A program made the translations under genes and the position numbers. From NCBI RefSeq assembly GCF_000153205.1, contig NZ_CH672427.1:358271-410493 (forward strand): a stretch of DNA of 52,223 bases, given 5' to 3'. The stretch comes from Nitrococcus mobilis Nb-231 (GTDB lineage Bacteria; Pseudomonadota; Gammaproteobacteria; Nitrococcales; Nitrococcaceae). Under the pieces are notes generated by a model. It worked only from the letters and a program-made list of their open reading frames with translations. It ran no database searches and was not told the origin of the DNA. How positions within the stretch are numbered: position 1 is the first letter of the stretch; each line of letters begins with the position of its first letter. This document shows positions 26,026-35,311 of this stretch, piece by piece.

Positions 26026-27645
26026 TCAGCGGCGGTCGCTGAGATGGGTGACGTCCACTTGCAGTTGCAGTTTCTGACCGGGCTGCAGAAATTGCCCCTG
26101 GGGTAGGTCGTTCCAGCGCCGCAACTCGCCGACGGTCACCTTGAAGCGTTGGGCGATTTGATAAAGCGAATCACCGCGTTGGACCGTATACCGGATCAGC
26201 TGGATCGCTTCTGAAGGCTGCGTGTGGGTAAAGGCGACCGAGATCGGTCGTGTCTTTTGCAGAAGCAGGGGCTGTCCTGGGTGGAGTGCGGTGTCCGGAG
26301 CGATTTGGTTCAAACGGCAGAGGTGGTTCACCGTGGTCTGGTGCGCTTGGGCGATTCCCCACAGGCTATCACCACGCTGGACAGTATAGATCACTGGGTG
26401 ATTCGAAGCGCGTTGGCCGTTCGGGTTGAGTGCAGCAGCGGCGACGGTAGCGGATCGCCGGGTCAGCGGTATGACCAGATGGCTACCGGTGCGGATGCGG
26501 CTGCTGCGCAGCCCGTTGATGGTTTTCAGGACGGCGGGCGTTGTATGATAGCGCTGCGCAAGCGCGCTGAGCGTATCGCCTCGCGCTATCCGATGGCGCC
26601 GCCAATGCATGCGTTCCTCCGGCGGGATTGCGTCGAGTCCTTGCTTAAATTGCTTCACCCGGTCCACCGGCAACACCAGCCGATGCGGGCCATCCGGTGC
26701 CGTCGCCCAACGGTTGTAGCCAGGATTGAGCTGGTAGAGCTCGGCAACACTAAGGCCGGCGAGCTGCGCGGCCAACGCCAAATCGATCTGCGAGCGGATT
26801 TCCACCACGGCAATCGGAAGCTTATCCGGTATCGTCGGTAGCTTCAGGCCATAGGCGAGCGGTGTGGCGATAAGGCTTCGTACGGCGAGCAGCCGCGGGA
26901 CGTACGTTTCGGTTTCGGAGGGCAGATCAAGATGCCAGAAGTCCGTGCGTTGGTCCTGGGCGGCGTTGCGTTCGACCGCCCGCAGGACAGTGCCTTCGCC
27001 CGCATTATAAGCGGCGATGGCCAACAGCCAATCGCCGGCGAAAAGTTCATTGAGCCGCTGCAGGTAATCGAGAGCAGCTTGGGTGGCGGCGATCACATCG
27101 CGCCGACCGTCATACCACCAGTTCTGTTGGAGACCGTAGTATTGCCCTGTGGTTGGAATGAACTGCCAAATACCCGCGGCCTGCCCCGCCGAATAGGCGA
27201 ATGGGCGGAAAGCGCTTTCGACGATTGGTAGCAGCGCGATCTCCGTCGGCATGCCGCGTTGTTCCAACGCCTGTACGATGTAGGATAGGTAAGGTCGGGC
27301 ACGCTCGGCGATGCGGTCCACGAAGTCTTGACGACCGGAGAAATACTCGATTTCTTGGCGCACCAATGGCTGTTCACTAGCCTCGGGCAGTACAAAGCCT
27401 TTTCGTATGCGGGTCCACAGATCGGCTGAGCGTGCCGGCGGCGCCGTTGTGGGCAGATCGCTAGGCGCGTCGTTTTGCGGCGCGCTGTCCTTTGGGAGGA
27501 ATTGAGTCCCGGTATCCTGAGCGGATGGCGGTGGGCCTGAGCGGGTCTGCTCAACTCCCAGCGGGGCGCAGCCGACGAGCAGCAATACGACGGCTGACCC
27601 CGCACCGATCAGCCTTACGCCTGCGACCAAAGCGTTTGCCCCCAC
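26026..27645 (-). CDS. mltD: membrane-bound lytic murein transglycosylase D
   Basis: 539 residues. Lipoprotein (lipobox LLVGC near residue 26) that cleaves glycan strands of peptidoglycan. SLT domain at about 115-240 with the catalytic Glu in ALLPIVESAFRPFAYS, then GIWQFIPTTGQYYGL and AIAAYNAGEGTV. Three LysM repeats follow (RHRIARGDTLSALAQRY, IYTVQRGDSLWGIAQ, RYTVQRGDSLYQIAQRF), which bind peptidoglycan. E. coli MltD has two LysM domains, so one extra is present. GTG start with AAGGAG eight bases upstream. Confidence 0.95.
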   Translation of the reverse strand: MGANALVAGVRLIGAGSAVVLLLVGCAPLGVEQTRSGPPPSAQDTGTQFLPKDSAPQNDAPSDLPTTAPPARSADLWTRIRKGFVLPEASEQPLVRQEIEYFSGRQDFVDRIAERARPYLSYIVQALEQRGMPTEIALLPIVESAFRPFAYSAGQAAGIWQFIPTTGQYYGLQQNWWYDGRRDVIAATQAALDYLQRLNELFAGDWLLAIAAYNAGEGTVLRAVERNAAQDQRTDFWHLDLPSETETYVPRLLAVRSLIATPLAYGLKLPTIPDKLPIAVVEIRSQIDLALAAQLAGLSVAELYQLNPGYNRWATAPDGPHRLVLPVDRVKQFKQGLDAIPPEERMHWRRHRIARGDTLSALAQRYHTTPAVLKTINGLRSSRIRTGSHLVIPLTRRSATVAAAALNPNGQRASNHPVIYTVQRGDSLWGIAQAHQTTVNHLCRLNQIAPDTALHPGQPLLLQKTRPISVAFTHTQPSEAIQLIRYTVQRGDSLYQIAQRFKVTVGELRRWNDLPQGQFLQPGQKLQLQVDVTHLSDRR

Positions 27646-27744
27646 CCCCGAGTCTCCTTGTTGATCCTGGATTTTTGTAGTTTTTGGCCATATATATTCG
27701 TGGCCGGGCCGAATCGGGATTGGAGGCGGTTTTTTTATGGACGC

Positions 27745-28524
27745 TTAGAAATCATCTTTCCAGGCCCGCACGGCGGCGAATACCTCTACATCAGAGGTTA
27801 GCTTGCGGCCCGAGTGCTGCTCTGCCGACCGTTTCACAGTTGCGATATCGGGGCGTAGGAAGGGGTTGGTTTCGAGTTCGATACCAATGGTGGAGGGCAG
27901 GGTGATCTCGTCGTTGGCCCGCATGGTTCGAATATGGGTATAACGTTCCCAAACCGCCGTATTATCAGGTTCGACCGTAATGGCGAAACGCAGATTGTTC
28001 TGGGTGTACTCGTGCGCACAATAGACGCGTGTTGGGTTATCGAGTTCGGCGAGCTTGCACAAGGAGGCGTACATCTGCTCCGCAGTGCCTTCGAAGATCC
28101 GACCACACCCTCCCGCGAACAGCGTGTCGCCGCAAAACAGCATCTGATGCCCCACATAGGCAATGTGTCCAGCGGTATGGCCCGGCACTTCCAAGACTTC
28201 GAGCTCGAGATCCTGTGCCTCTAAGCGCACCTTGTCACCCTCGCCGAGCGGGTGAGTCAGTTCCGGGATTTGCTCCTTGGCGGGGCCATAGACGGGTACC
28301 GGATGTTCTTTCACAAGCCGTGCTATCCCTCCGACATGATCCGCATGGTGGTGGGTTGCCAGGATGCCGGTGAGTTCGAGCTTTTCCTGTTTGAGGAAGC
28401 GCAGGACAGGATCCGGATCGCCCGGATCGACCACGCAAACGCGCCGTTTTTGCGCATCGTGCAGCGCCCAGATGTAGTTATCGCGGAAGGCTCTAAGGGG
28501 GAATGCTGGATCTATCATAGCCAT
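27745..28524 (-). CDS. gloB: hydroxyacylglutathione hydrolase (glyoxalase II)
   Basis: 259 residues. Hydrolyses S-D-lactoylglutathione to D-lactate and glutathione, finishing methylglyoxal detoxification. Metallo-beta-lactamase fold with THHHADHVGG (metal ligands), HTAGHIAYV, FCGDTLFAGGCGR and YCAHEYTQNN. The C-terminal substrate domain is complete. It is divergent from the methyltransferase-rnhA-dnaQ cluster, a common gammaproteobacterial arrangement. Start could be the second Met (28518). Confidence 0.96.
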   Translation of the reverse strand: MAMIDPAFPLRAFRDNYIWALHDAQKRRVCVVDPGDPDPVLRFLKQEKLELTGILATHHHADHVGGIARLVKEHPVPVYGPAKEQIPELTHPLGEGDKVRLEAQDLELEVLEVPGHTAGHIAYVGHQMLFCGDTLFAGGCGRIFEGTAEQMYASLCKLAELDNPTRVYCAHEYTQNNLRFAITVEPDNTAVWERYTHIRTMRANDEITLPSTIGIELETNPFLRPDIATVKRSAEQHSGRKLTSDVEVFAAVRAWKDDF

Positions 28525-28771
28525 CGATGGTAACGAGTTTCCGTCGTGGAATAAACCCGAGCCCTGCTCGTGCGGGCTTGACGGAAAAGATTCGCACAGG
28601 TTTCAGGGTCGGCCCTCCGGGTGCGAAACGGGTTGCTCCATAACCAGTCAGTGTAAGGGACCGACCTCGGCAGGTGAAGTTGCGGTTGCCGACGGGCTGA
28701 CGGCACTCGCCGAGCGCGGTATTCTGAACACTTCCGCATTGTTTGCAAGTCCGATTGAGCTCTTGTGCGTT

Positions 28772-29506
28772 ATGAATGGCATTCACGAGTGGTTTTGTAC
28801 CCCCTTGGGTTACTCCGTGGTCGAGGCCGAATGTCGGTTGCTCAGTCAGCGATTGGCTTGTCTCCATGCCCGTCGCGTGCTGCAGGTGGGTGGTTTCGGC
28901 GGTGGACAACGCCCGGCATTGTTCTGCGGTGCGCGTCAGTGGGTATTGGAAAACTGGCTGGGCGGACCGGTGGATATCGCCGCATCGCCGGTCGAGCTGC
29001 CGTTCCAGAATGAAACCATGGACGTGGTCGTGCTCATCCACCAGCTGGAATTCAGCGATAAGCCGCATCAGATCCTGCGTGAAGCCGAGCGGGTGCTGAG
29101 CCCGGAAGGCCATTTACTGGTTCTTGGGTTCAATCCGTTTAGTCTATGGGGGTTGCGTTACCTGTTCACCAGACGCCGCTGCTGTGGTCCACCCTGGACA
29201 GGGCGTTATCGCTCGCAAGCGCGCATCGAGGATTGGATGAGGTTGCTGGGACTGAAAATCGAGTGTCGGGAGCGGCTGTATTTCCGCCCTCCACTGAATA
29301 ACCGCACCATGCTCGGGCGCCTGCGCCAGCTCGAAGAGTTCGGGCCACGCTATTTGCATTGGCTCGGTGGCATTCATCTGACGGTCGGCCATAAACGCGT
29401 GGCCGGTATGATTCCGGCTCAGCCGCTAAGGCAACCACGCCTGACAGTAGTGCCGGGTGCTTTGGAACAACCGAGCGCCAGGAGCCGGGTTAATGGCGCC
29501 GGTTGA
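28772..29506 (+). CDS. class I SAM-dependent methyltransferase
   Basis: About 244 residues. A Rossmann-type methyltransferase of the group found between gloB and rnhA in gammaproteobacteria. [11 protein letters not shown] stands for the SAM-binding motif [25 protein letters not shown] covers motifs II-III (shown here as a run for position only: [10 protein letters not shown] is the key part). [19 protein letters not shown] is motif IV-V. Substrate unknown. The last 14 bases overlap rnhA. ATG 28772 is preferred over an in-frame TTG at 28739. Confidence 0.85.
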   Translation: MNGIHEWFCTPLGYSVVEAECRLLSQRLACLHARRVLQVGGFGGGQRPALFCGARQWVLENWLGGPVDIAASPVELPFQNETMDVVVLIHQLEFSDKPHQILREAERVLSPEGHLLVLGFNPFSLWGLRYLFTRRRCCGPPWTGRYRSQARIEDWMRLLGLKIECRERLYFRPPLNNRTMLGRLRQLEEFGPRYLHWLGGIHLTVGHKRVAGMIPAQPLRQPRLTVVPGALEQPSARSRVNGAG

Positions 29507-29936
29507 GATCTACACCGACGGCGCTTGCCGCGGCAATCCCGGCCCCGGCGGCTGGGGGGCCGTATTGCGTTATGGCGGGCACGAGAAGAGCTTGTGTGGT
29601 GGCGCGACGCAGACCACCAACAACCGCATGGAGTTGACCGCTGCGATCCAAGCGCTGGAGAGCTTGAAGCGACCGTGTCGGGTGGTGTTGACCACCGACT
29701 CGCAGTATCTGCGTCGCGGAATCACCGAGTGGCTGCCCAACTGGAAGCGCCGCGGCTGGCGTACCGCGGAGCGCAAGCCCGTGAAGAACGCCGATTTATG
29801 GCAGCGCCTGGATATGTTGGCCGCGCGCCATGAGGTCGACTGGCGGTGGGTTCGGGGGCACAACGGCCACCCGGGGAACGAACAGGCCGACCGTTTGGCC
29901 AACCAAGGTATTGACGAAATGCTGGCAAGGCGCTGA
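29493..29936 (+). CDS. rnhA: ribonuclease HI
   Basis: 147 residues. Degrades the RNA strand of RNA-DNA hybrids, for example at R-loops and primers. Catalytic acidic residues lie in [30 protein letters not shown] and GNEQADRLA. The basic handle ([11 protein letters not shown]) is present. Begins inside the end of the methyltransferase gene and is followed by dnaQ, the usual gammaproteobacterial order. Confidence 0.97.
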   Translation: MAPVEIYTDGACRGNPGPGGWGAVLRYGGHEKSLCGGATQTTNNRMELTAAIQALESLKRPCRVVLTTDSQYLRRGITEWLPNWKRRGWRTAERKPVKNADLWQRLDMLAARHEVDWRWVRGHNGHPGNEQADRLANQGIDEMLARR

Positions 29937-29957
29937 CTTGCGGGAGTGAATCGATCG

Positions 29958-30695
29958 ATGCGTCAGATCGTGCTGGATACGGAGACGACGGGGCTGGAGC
30001 CGGCCGATGGTCACCGGGTTATCGAAATCGGTTGCTACGAGTTGTGTTACCGGCGGGCGAGCGGGCGCACTTTCCATCATTACCTCAACCCGGACCGGGA
30101 AGTGGAACCGGGTGCGATCGAGGTGCATGGGATCACCAACGAATTCCTCGCCGACAAGCCGCGTTTTTGCGACATCGCTACGGATTTTATCGAGTTCATC
30201 CGGGATGCCGAGCTGATCATTCATAATGCTCCCTTCGATGTCGGCTTCCTCGACTATGAGTTCAGCCGCCTGACCGGTAGTTGGGGGCGGCTGGCCGATT
30301 ACTGTCAGGTCACGGACACGCTGGCGCTCGCGCGCGAACGTCACCCGGGCCAGCGTAATAGCCTGGATGCACTGTGCACCCGGTATGCCGTTGACAATGC
30401 GCAGCGGAGTTTGCACGGAGCGCTGCTCGACGCTCAGCTGCTGGCTGAGGTCTACTTGCTCATGACCGGCGGGCAGACCGCGCTGTCGCTGGAGTCGGGC
30501 GCCGGGCTATCCGCTGACCTGGCGCTTGTGGGAGGGGTGCGCCGGCTCGATCCCGCGCGGCCCCGCTTGCCGGTGGTGCGGGCCAGCTCGGCGGAGCAGG
30601 CCGAGCATCGACACTGGCTGGACGAGTTGGATCAAGCGGTGGGCGGCTGTTGCGTGTGGCGGCAGCTCGAGCACGAGGCGGGCGAGGAGGCATGA
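29958..30695 (+). CDS. dnaQ: DNA polymerase III epsilon subunit (3'-5' proofreading exonuclease)
   Basis: About 245 residues. DEDDh exonuclease with ExoI LDTETTGLE, ExoII IIHNAPFDVGFLDYE and ExoIII LHGALLDAQLLAEVYL. The C-terminal part after about residue 185 links to the polymerase alpha subunit. ATG 29958 or the in-frame GTG 29946 could be used. Stop overlaps the next gene's start (ATGA). Confidence 0.95.
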   Translation: MRQIVLDTETTGLEPADGHRVIEIGCYELCYRRASGRTFHHYLNPDREVEPGAIEVHGITNEFLADKPRFCDIATDFIEFIRDAELIIHNAPFDVGFLDYEFSRLTGSWGRLADYCQVTDTLALARERHPGQRNSLDALCTRYAVDNAQRSLHGALLDAQLLAEVYLLMTGGQTALSLESGAGLSADLALVGGVRRLDPARPRLPVVRASSAEQAEHRHWLDELDQAVGGCCVWRQLEHEAGEEA

Positions 30696-31414
30696 TCGAG
30701 CGTACACGGTTCAACGCGGCGGTAAAGGCGATCACCTTCGATCTCGATTTCACGCTTTGGGATCTCACCGGGGTGATCGAGCAAGCGGAGGAGCGGGCTC
30801 AGCGCTTCCTCGCCGCCCGGTATCCGGAGGTTGGGGCACGGTTCGGAGTGCAGGGGCTACGCGATCTGCACCGGCATTTGGCCGCAGAAAGCACGTTTTT
30901 GCGGCACAACGTGACCGCGCTGCGCAAGGCGGTGTTTCGAACGGCGGGTGCGACGCTCGGCTACCGCGATCGTGAACTCGATGCGCTGGTGGCGGATACT
31001 TACACGGAGTTTTGGGAAGCCCGCCACGAAGTCGTATTGTACGACGACACCATCCCCGCGCTGGAGGCTTTGCACGGCCGTTTTCTTATTGGGGCCGTAA
31101 CCAACGGCAATGCCGATGTTCGGCGTTTGCGTCTGGAACATTATTTCGATTTTGTCGTCTCGGCCGTCGAGGTGGGAGCTTCCAAGCCGTCCCATCTCAT
31201 ATTCGATGTCGTCGGCGAGCGGGCCGGTGTGCCGGCGCGGCAGGTGGTCCATATCGGCGACGACCCCGAGAGCGATGTCATCGGCGCGGCGCGCAACGGG
31301 CTGCAGGCGGTGTGGCTCAACCGCGCTGCCACAGGCTGGCCGAGCCAGCTGGAGCGCGTTCCCCATCTCGAGTGCCGAGGTTTGCAGGAACTGTGTGCAG
31401 TGCTGGCGGTCTAG
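30692..31414 (+). CDS. HAD-superfamily phosphatase (YigB/YjjG-like)
   Basis: 240 residues. Motif I is FDLDFTLWD (nucleophile Asp), motif II AVTNGN, motif III/IV KPSHLIFD and VHIGDDPESDVIGA. A helical cap (C1 type) lies between motif I and II. Closest in appearance to FMN/nucleotide phosphatases such as YigB; substrate not predictable. Overlaps dnaQ by four bases, so probably co-translated. Confidence 0.9.
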   Translation: MIERTRFNAAVKAITFDLDFTLWDLTGVIEQAEERAQRFLAARYPEVGARFGVQGLRDLHRHLAAESTFLRHNVTALRKAVFRTAGATLGYRDRELDALVADTYTEFWEARHEVVLYDDTIPALEALHGRFLIGAVTNGNADVRRLRLEHYFDFVVSAVEVGASKPSHLIFDVVGERAGVPARQVVHIGDDPESDVIGAARNGLQAVWLNRAATGWPSQLERVPHLECRGLQELCAVLAV

Positions 31415-31453
31415 GTTGCGGGCTCGCTGCGGCGGCGCCCGCGGAGGTGGGCC

Positions 31454-32221
31454 ATGAGTGAACGCCGCTTCGGTTTGATCGTGATCGGCGATGAGCTGCT
31501 CTCCGGTAAACGCCAGGACAAGCATTTAACCAAGCTCATCGAGCTGTTGGCGGTTCGCGGCCTTGAGCTCTCCTGGTGTCGCTTCATAGGTGATGACGCC
31601 GATTTGGCGAGTCGCGCGTTGCGCGAGAGCTTTGCCAGCGGGGACATTGTTTTCAGCTGTGGCGGTATCGGCGCAACCCCGGATGATCGCACGCGCATGA
31701 GCGCGGCGGCCGCGCTTGGAGTCGGGCTTGAGCGGCACTCGGACGGCGTGCGCGAGCTGGAGGCGCGCTTCGGACGGCCGGTCGCGCCGAGTCAGCGCTT
31801 GCGACTGATCGAGTTTCCGGAGGGCTCCCAAATCATCCCTAACCCGGTGAACCGGGTGCCGGGCTTTTCCATACACGAGCACTACTTTGTGCCCGGCTTC
31901 CCGAACATGGCTTGGCCGATGATCGAATGGGTGCTGGACACCGTCTACGCGCCTTTGCACGCACCAGGCGCGCGGACCGAGCAGGCGATCACCGTGCTCA
32001 ACGCTCGCGAGAGCGATGTGATCCCGCTCATGGAGGAATTCGTGGTGTGCCACCCCGAGTTGCGCCTGTCGTGTTTGCCGGCTACGCACCCGGGTCGCTA
32101 CCAGCTCGAACTCGGCCTGCGCGGCCCTTCGGCCGCCGTTAGCGCGGCCATGCAAGAGCTCAAGGCCGGTGTCGAGGCGCTCGACCTCGTCTGGAAGCCC
32201 GCCGAGCCGCCGCAGCCGTGA
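31454..32221 (+). CDS. CinA N-terminal (MoCF-biosynthesis-like) domain protein
   Basis: 255 residues. GLIVIGDELLSGKRQDKH and FSCGGIGATPDD are the molybdopterin-binding-like core of CinA proteins; the C-terminal nicotinamide-nucleotide amidase domain of full CinA is missing, as in several stand-alone homologues. The related COG1058 domain hydrolyses ADP-ribose or binds pterin; the role here is open. Follows the HAD gene by 39 bases with AGGTGG upstream. Confidence 0.88.
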   Translation: MSERRFGLIVIGDELLSGKRQDKHLTKLIELLAVRGLELSWCRFIGDDADLASRALRESFASGDIVFSCGGIGATPDDRTRMSAAAALGVGLERHSDGVRELEARFGRPVAPSQRLRLIEFPEGSQIIPNPVNRVPGFSIHEHYFVPGFPNMAWPMIEWVLDTVYAPLHAPGARTEQAITVLNARESDVIPLMEEFVVCHPELRLSCLPATHPGRYQLELGLRGPSAAVSAAMQELKAGVEALDLVWKPAEPPQP

Positions 32222-32300
32222 GGCTGCAACCGGCGCGAGTGGCGACTTCGCGGCGTTCGTTCTCTGGTTCATGGCGGGCTAGTTGCACGGCCGTGGCTGC

Positions 32301-32326
32301 GTCAACGCCGCCCAGCCGGCGTTGAC
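32301..32326 (+). terminator. hairpin downstream of CinA-domain gene
   Basis: GTCAACGCCG and CGGCGTTGAC form a perfect 10-bp stem with loop CCCAGC, 80 bases after the stop. There is no T-run, so termination would be weak or Rho-assisted. Confidence 0.45.
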
Positions 32327-32407
32327 AACCGTCTCTCACGGCAAAGCATTGCTGAACCGCCTGTCTTGGGCGCCTGCGAATACGGTCCCGTTGTGCCACA
32401 AGGCGAT

Positions 32408-32425
32408 ATGGGACGAAAGTCCCAT
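32408..32425 (+). promoter_or_regulatory. GNRA-tetraloop hairpin in the arylsulfatase leader
   Basis: ATGGGAC, loop GAAA, GTCCCAT: a 7-bp stem with a stable GNRA loop, 68 bases before the arylsulfatase start. It may be part of a structured 5' leader; no known riboswitch was recognised. Confidence 0.35.
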
Positions 32426-32492
32426 CAGTCGGGGCGCATCAAGAAGCTAAGCTCGAGAGCGTCCAGTAAGCAAAATAAGGAGAATCTACTTC

Positions 32493-34850
32493 ATGGGCAC
32501 GATCAACCGAATCGTGGTGCTCAGCTTGCTGGCGAGTCTGTGGGGCGTGTCAGCGTTCGCACAGGAAATGAGCGTTGGGCTCAACCGCACCGTCCTGCCG
32601 ATCCCTGAGCCCAAACGGCCCTTGTACACCGAGTTGGACGTGCGCGACACGAAGCCACCGCCACGCTTCGAGGTCAAGGCACCAGAGGGTGCGCCGAACG
32701 TATTGCTCGTATTGGTCGATGACCTCGGGTTTGCCGGCACCAGCACGTTCGGCGGTCCGGTCGGCACGCCCACCTTCGACCGCATCGCTAACGAGGGGCT
32801 GCACTACAATAACTTCCACACCACGGCTGTGTGTTCACCGACACGTGCCGCGCTGAAAAGCGGGCGTAACCACCACGTCGCCAACATGGGCTCGATCATC
32901 GAGACCGGCACGGCGTTCCCCGGCAACACCGGGCAGATACCCGAAGACGTCGCTCCCCTCGCCGAGATGCTGCGCCTGAACGGCTACAGCACCGCCGCGT
33001 TCGGCAAATGGCATGAGCTTGCCGCCTGGGAAGCGAGCGTTTCCGGTCCATTCGACCGATGGCCGACCCACCGGGGCTTCGACAAATTCTATGGTTTCCT
33101 CGGCGGCGAGACCAATCAGTGGGCGCCGTTCATTTATGACGGCACCCATCCGGTCGAGCTGCCGGAGGATCCAAGCTACCATTTCCTGACTGATATGACC
33201 GACCAGGCGGTCGCCTGGGTCAAGTATCAGAAAGCGCTGACGCCGGACAAGCCGTTCTTCGTCTACTATGCGCCGGGCGCCACACATGCACCGCACCATG
33301 TGCCGAAGGAGTGGATCGCGCACTGGAGGGGCAAGTTCGATCAGGGCTGGGACAAGCTGCGTGAGGAGATCTTGGCGCGCCAGATCGAACGCGGCATCGC
33401 GCCCGAGGGCACCAAGCTGGCGCCTAAGCCCGAGGCCATCCCCGATTGGAACACGCTCTCGGCCGATGAAAAGCGCCTGTTCACCCGTCAAGCCGAGGTG
33501 TTCGCGGCCTATGTCGAGATGACCGATCACGAAATCGGGCGGGTCATCAAGGCGGTCGAGGCGACCGGCCAGATCGACAACACACTGGTGATCCTCGTCT
33601 ACGGCGACAACGGCACCAGCGCCGAGGGCGGGCGCAACGGCATGTTCAGCGAGATGACCTACTTCAACGGCGTGCAGGAGAAAGTGTCGGACATGCTCAA
33701 GCACCTCGACCAGTGGGGCGGTCCCGAGACCTATCCGCACATGGCTGCGGGCTGGGCGGTCGCCTTCGACACTCCGTACCAGTGGACCAAGCAGATGGGG
33801 TCGGACTACGGCGGCACCAAAGTCGACCTGGCCATCCAGTGGCCGAAGGGCATCAAGGCCAAGGGCGAGCTGCGCACACAGTTCCACCATGTGATCGACG
33901 TCGCCCCAACTGTCCTCGAAGTCGCTGATCTGCCCGAGCCTCGAGTAGTCAACGGCGTGCCACAGCGACCGATGGACGGCATCAGCATGGTCTACAGCTT
34001 CGATGATGCCAAAGCGAAGGACCGACACACCACCCAGTACTTCGAGATGTTCGGTAACCGGGCCATGTACCACGACGGCTGGTTGGCCAGGACCATCCAC
34101 AAGGCGCCCTGGGAAGCCAAGCCGCGCCGAGCGCTCTCCGATGACGTTTGGGAGTTGTACGACACCCGCAGCGATTTCAGCCTGGTCAACGATCTGTCGG
34201 CGAAATATCCGGAAAAGTTGGCCGAGTTGCAGGCGCTGTTCATGTACGAGGCCAAGATGAATCATGTGCTGCCGATCGACGATCGCACGCTCGAGCGCTT
34301 GACTGCAGAGCAGGTAGGCCGCCCCGAGCTGCTGGCCGGCCGCACCTCGTTGACGCTGGCCGACGGCATGACCGGTATGGCCGAGAACGTGTTTCTCAGC
34401 ATCAAGAACAAGTCCAACTCCGTTACGGCGGAGGTGGTCGTGCCTGAAGGCACAACGGCCAATGGGATCATCATCGCGCAGGGTGGCCGCTTCGGCGGTT
34501 GGGCGCTCTACGTCAAAGACGGCAAGCCCGCCTACGACTACAATTTCCTCGGATTGCAGCGCTTCACGGTTGCGGCCGACGAAGCGCTCGGGCCCGGCAA
34601 GTCCACGATTCGCTTTGAATTCGCCTACGATGGCGGCGGCGTAGGCAAGGGGGGCATGGGTACGCTTTACGTCAACGGCCGCAAGGTGGGTGAAGGGCGC
34701 ATCGCGCGTACGCAGCCAAGGATCTTCTCGGCCGATGAGACCGCCGATGTCGGTATCGATCTGGCAACGCCGGTGGTCGAGACGATCGGCTCGGAAGGCA
34801 AGTCGCGCTTCACCGGTCAAATCCCGAAAGTGACGGTGAGCGTGCAGTGA
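32493..34850 (+). CDS. secreted arylsulfatase (type I, formylglycine-dependent)
   Basis: 785 residues with a signal peptide (ends VSAFAQ). Hydrolyses sulfate esters in the periplasm or outside. VLLVLVDDLGFAG gives metal-binding Asp residues; CSPTRAALKSGRN is the C-x-P-x-R sulfatase signature whose Cys becomes formylglycine; FGKWHE supplies catalytic Lys/His and VYGDNGTSAEGG further metal ligands. The last 150 residues form an extra beta-rich domain (LYVNGRKVGEG). AAGGAG lies upstream. No maturase or sulfate-ester transporter is next to it, but the stump of an outer-membrane barrel follows. Codon composition looks slightly different from neighbours, so acquisition is possible. Confidence 0.94.
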   Translation: MGTINRIVVLSLLASLWGVSAFAQEMSVGLNRTVLPIPEPKRPLYTELDVRDTKPPPRFEVKAPEGAPNVLLVLVDDLGFAGTSTFGGPVGTPTFDRIANEGLHYNNFHTTAVCSPTRAALKSGRNHHVANMGSIIETGTAFPGNTGQIPEDVAPLAEMLRLNGYSTAAFGKWHELAAWEASVSGPFDRWPTHRGFDKFYGFLGGETNQWAPFIYDGTHPVELPEDPSYHFLTDMTDQAVAWVKYQKALTPDKPFFVYYAPGATHAPHHVPKEWIAHWRGKFDQGWDKLREEILARQIERGIAPEGTKLAPKPEAIPDWNTLSADEKRLFTRQAEVFAAYVEMTDHEIGRVIKAVEATGQIDNTLVILVYGDNGTSAEGGRNGMFSEMTYFNGVQEKVSDMLKHLDQWGGPETYPHMAAGWAVAFDTPYQWTKQMGSDYGGTKVDLAIQWPKGIKAKGELRTQFHHVIDVAPTVLEVADLPEPRVVNGVPQRPMDGISMVYSFDDAKAKDRHTTQYFEMFGNRAMYHDGWLARTIHKAPWEAKPRRALSDDVWELYDTRSDFSLVNDLSAKYPEKLAELQALFMYEAKMNHVLPIDDRTLERLTAEQVGRPELLAGRTSLTLADGMTGMAENVFLSIKNKSNSVTAEVVVPEGTTANGIIIAQGGRFGGWALYVKDGKPAYDYNFLGLQRFTVAADEALGPGKSTIRFEFAYDGGGVGKGGMGTLYVNGRKVGEGRIARTQPRIFSADETADVGIDLATPVVETIGSEGKSRFTGQIPKVTVSVQ

Positions 34851-35311
34851 GAGTGTTCGCGGCGGCTGCACTGCGAAGCGCCAGCCAACAACAGCCGGTT
34901 GAAGCGGCTGGCGCTCGCGTGCCGCCGTTCAACCGAACGGTCATAAAATTTCCGAGGTAGAGCAACGGATGCCCTGATCAGGGTGGCGCGGCTGATTATT
35001 GATCTCGAGAACGACAACCCCGCCGCTGCAAATTACTATCTTTACGATGTCAAGGAGTTCGGGCCGCGTCTCAGTATCACTTACACGTTTTGACCCGATG
35101 GGAGCCGAGTCCGCTTGAAGGGTGCCGATTCCTCCGAGCTGAACGCAGGTGCGGCGTTTTGTTGTGCGCCAATGTGCTTTCGGGAAGGCCGGGGATGAAA
35201 AACGGGAGCGCGACTGGAAAGCGTATCTCAATGTCGCTCTATGGGAAGAACGCTCGGCGGACAAAAATTTTTATTAGCTCACCATGAGAAATCTTTGGAG
35301 ATATAGTAAAG
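34851..35311. other. intergenic region with gene remnants
   Basis: 461 bases. It holds the outer-membrane-barrel stump listed separately. A second short open stretch, about 35143-35277, reads protein-like (DEKRERDWKAYLNVALWEE, ending NFY) but has no RBS, no recognised homologue and may be another remnant. Otherwise nothing was recognised. Confidence 0.45.
34947..35093 (+). pseudogene. C-terminal stump of an outer-membrane beta-barrel protein (TonB-receptor-like)
   Basis: The frame entered after a TAA at 34944 ends in YYLYDVKEFGPRLSITYTF followed by a stop. Alternating hydrophobic residues and a terminal Phe are the BAM-recognition end of outer-membrane barrels, and 'GPRLSITYTF' is typical of TonB-dependent receptors. 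Only about 48 codons remain; plug and barrel are gone. It lies 97 bases after the arylsulfatase, suggesting a former receptor-sulfatase pair with the receptor deleted. Confidence 0.65.

Noticed and set aside
32835-34871. 678-codon minus-strand open frame opposite the arylsulfatase
   Set aside because: The plus strand encodes a sulfatase with all motifs; the antisense frame has no recognisable domain and reflects GC-rich third positions.
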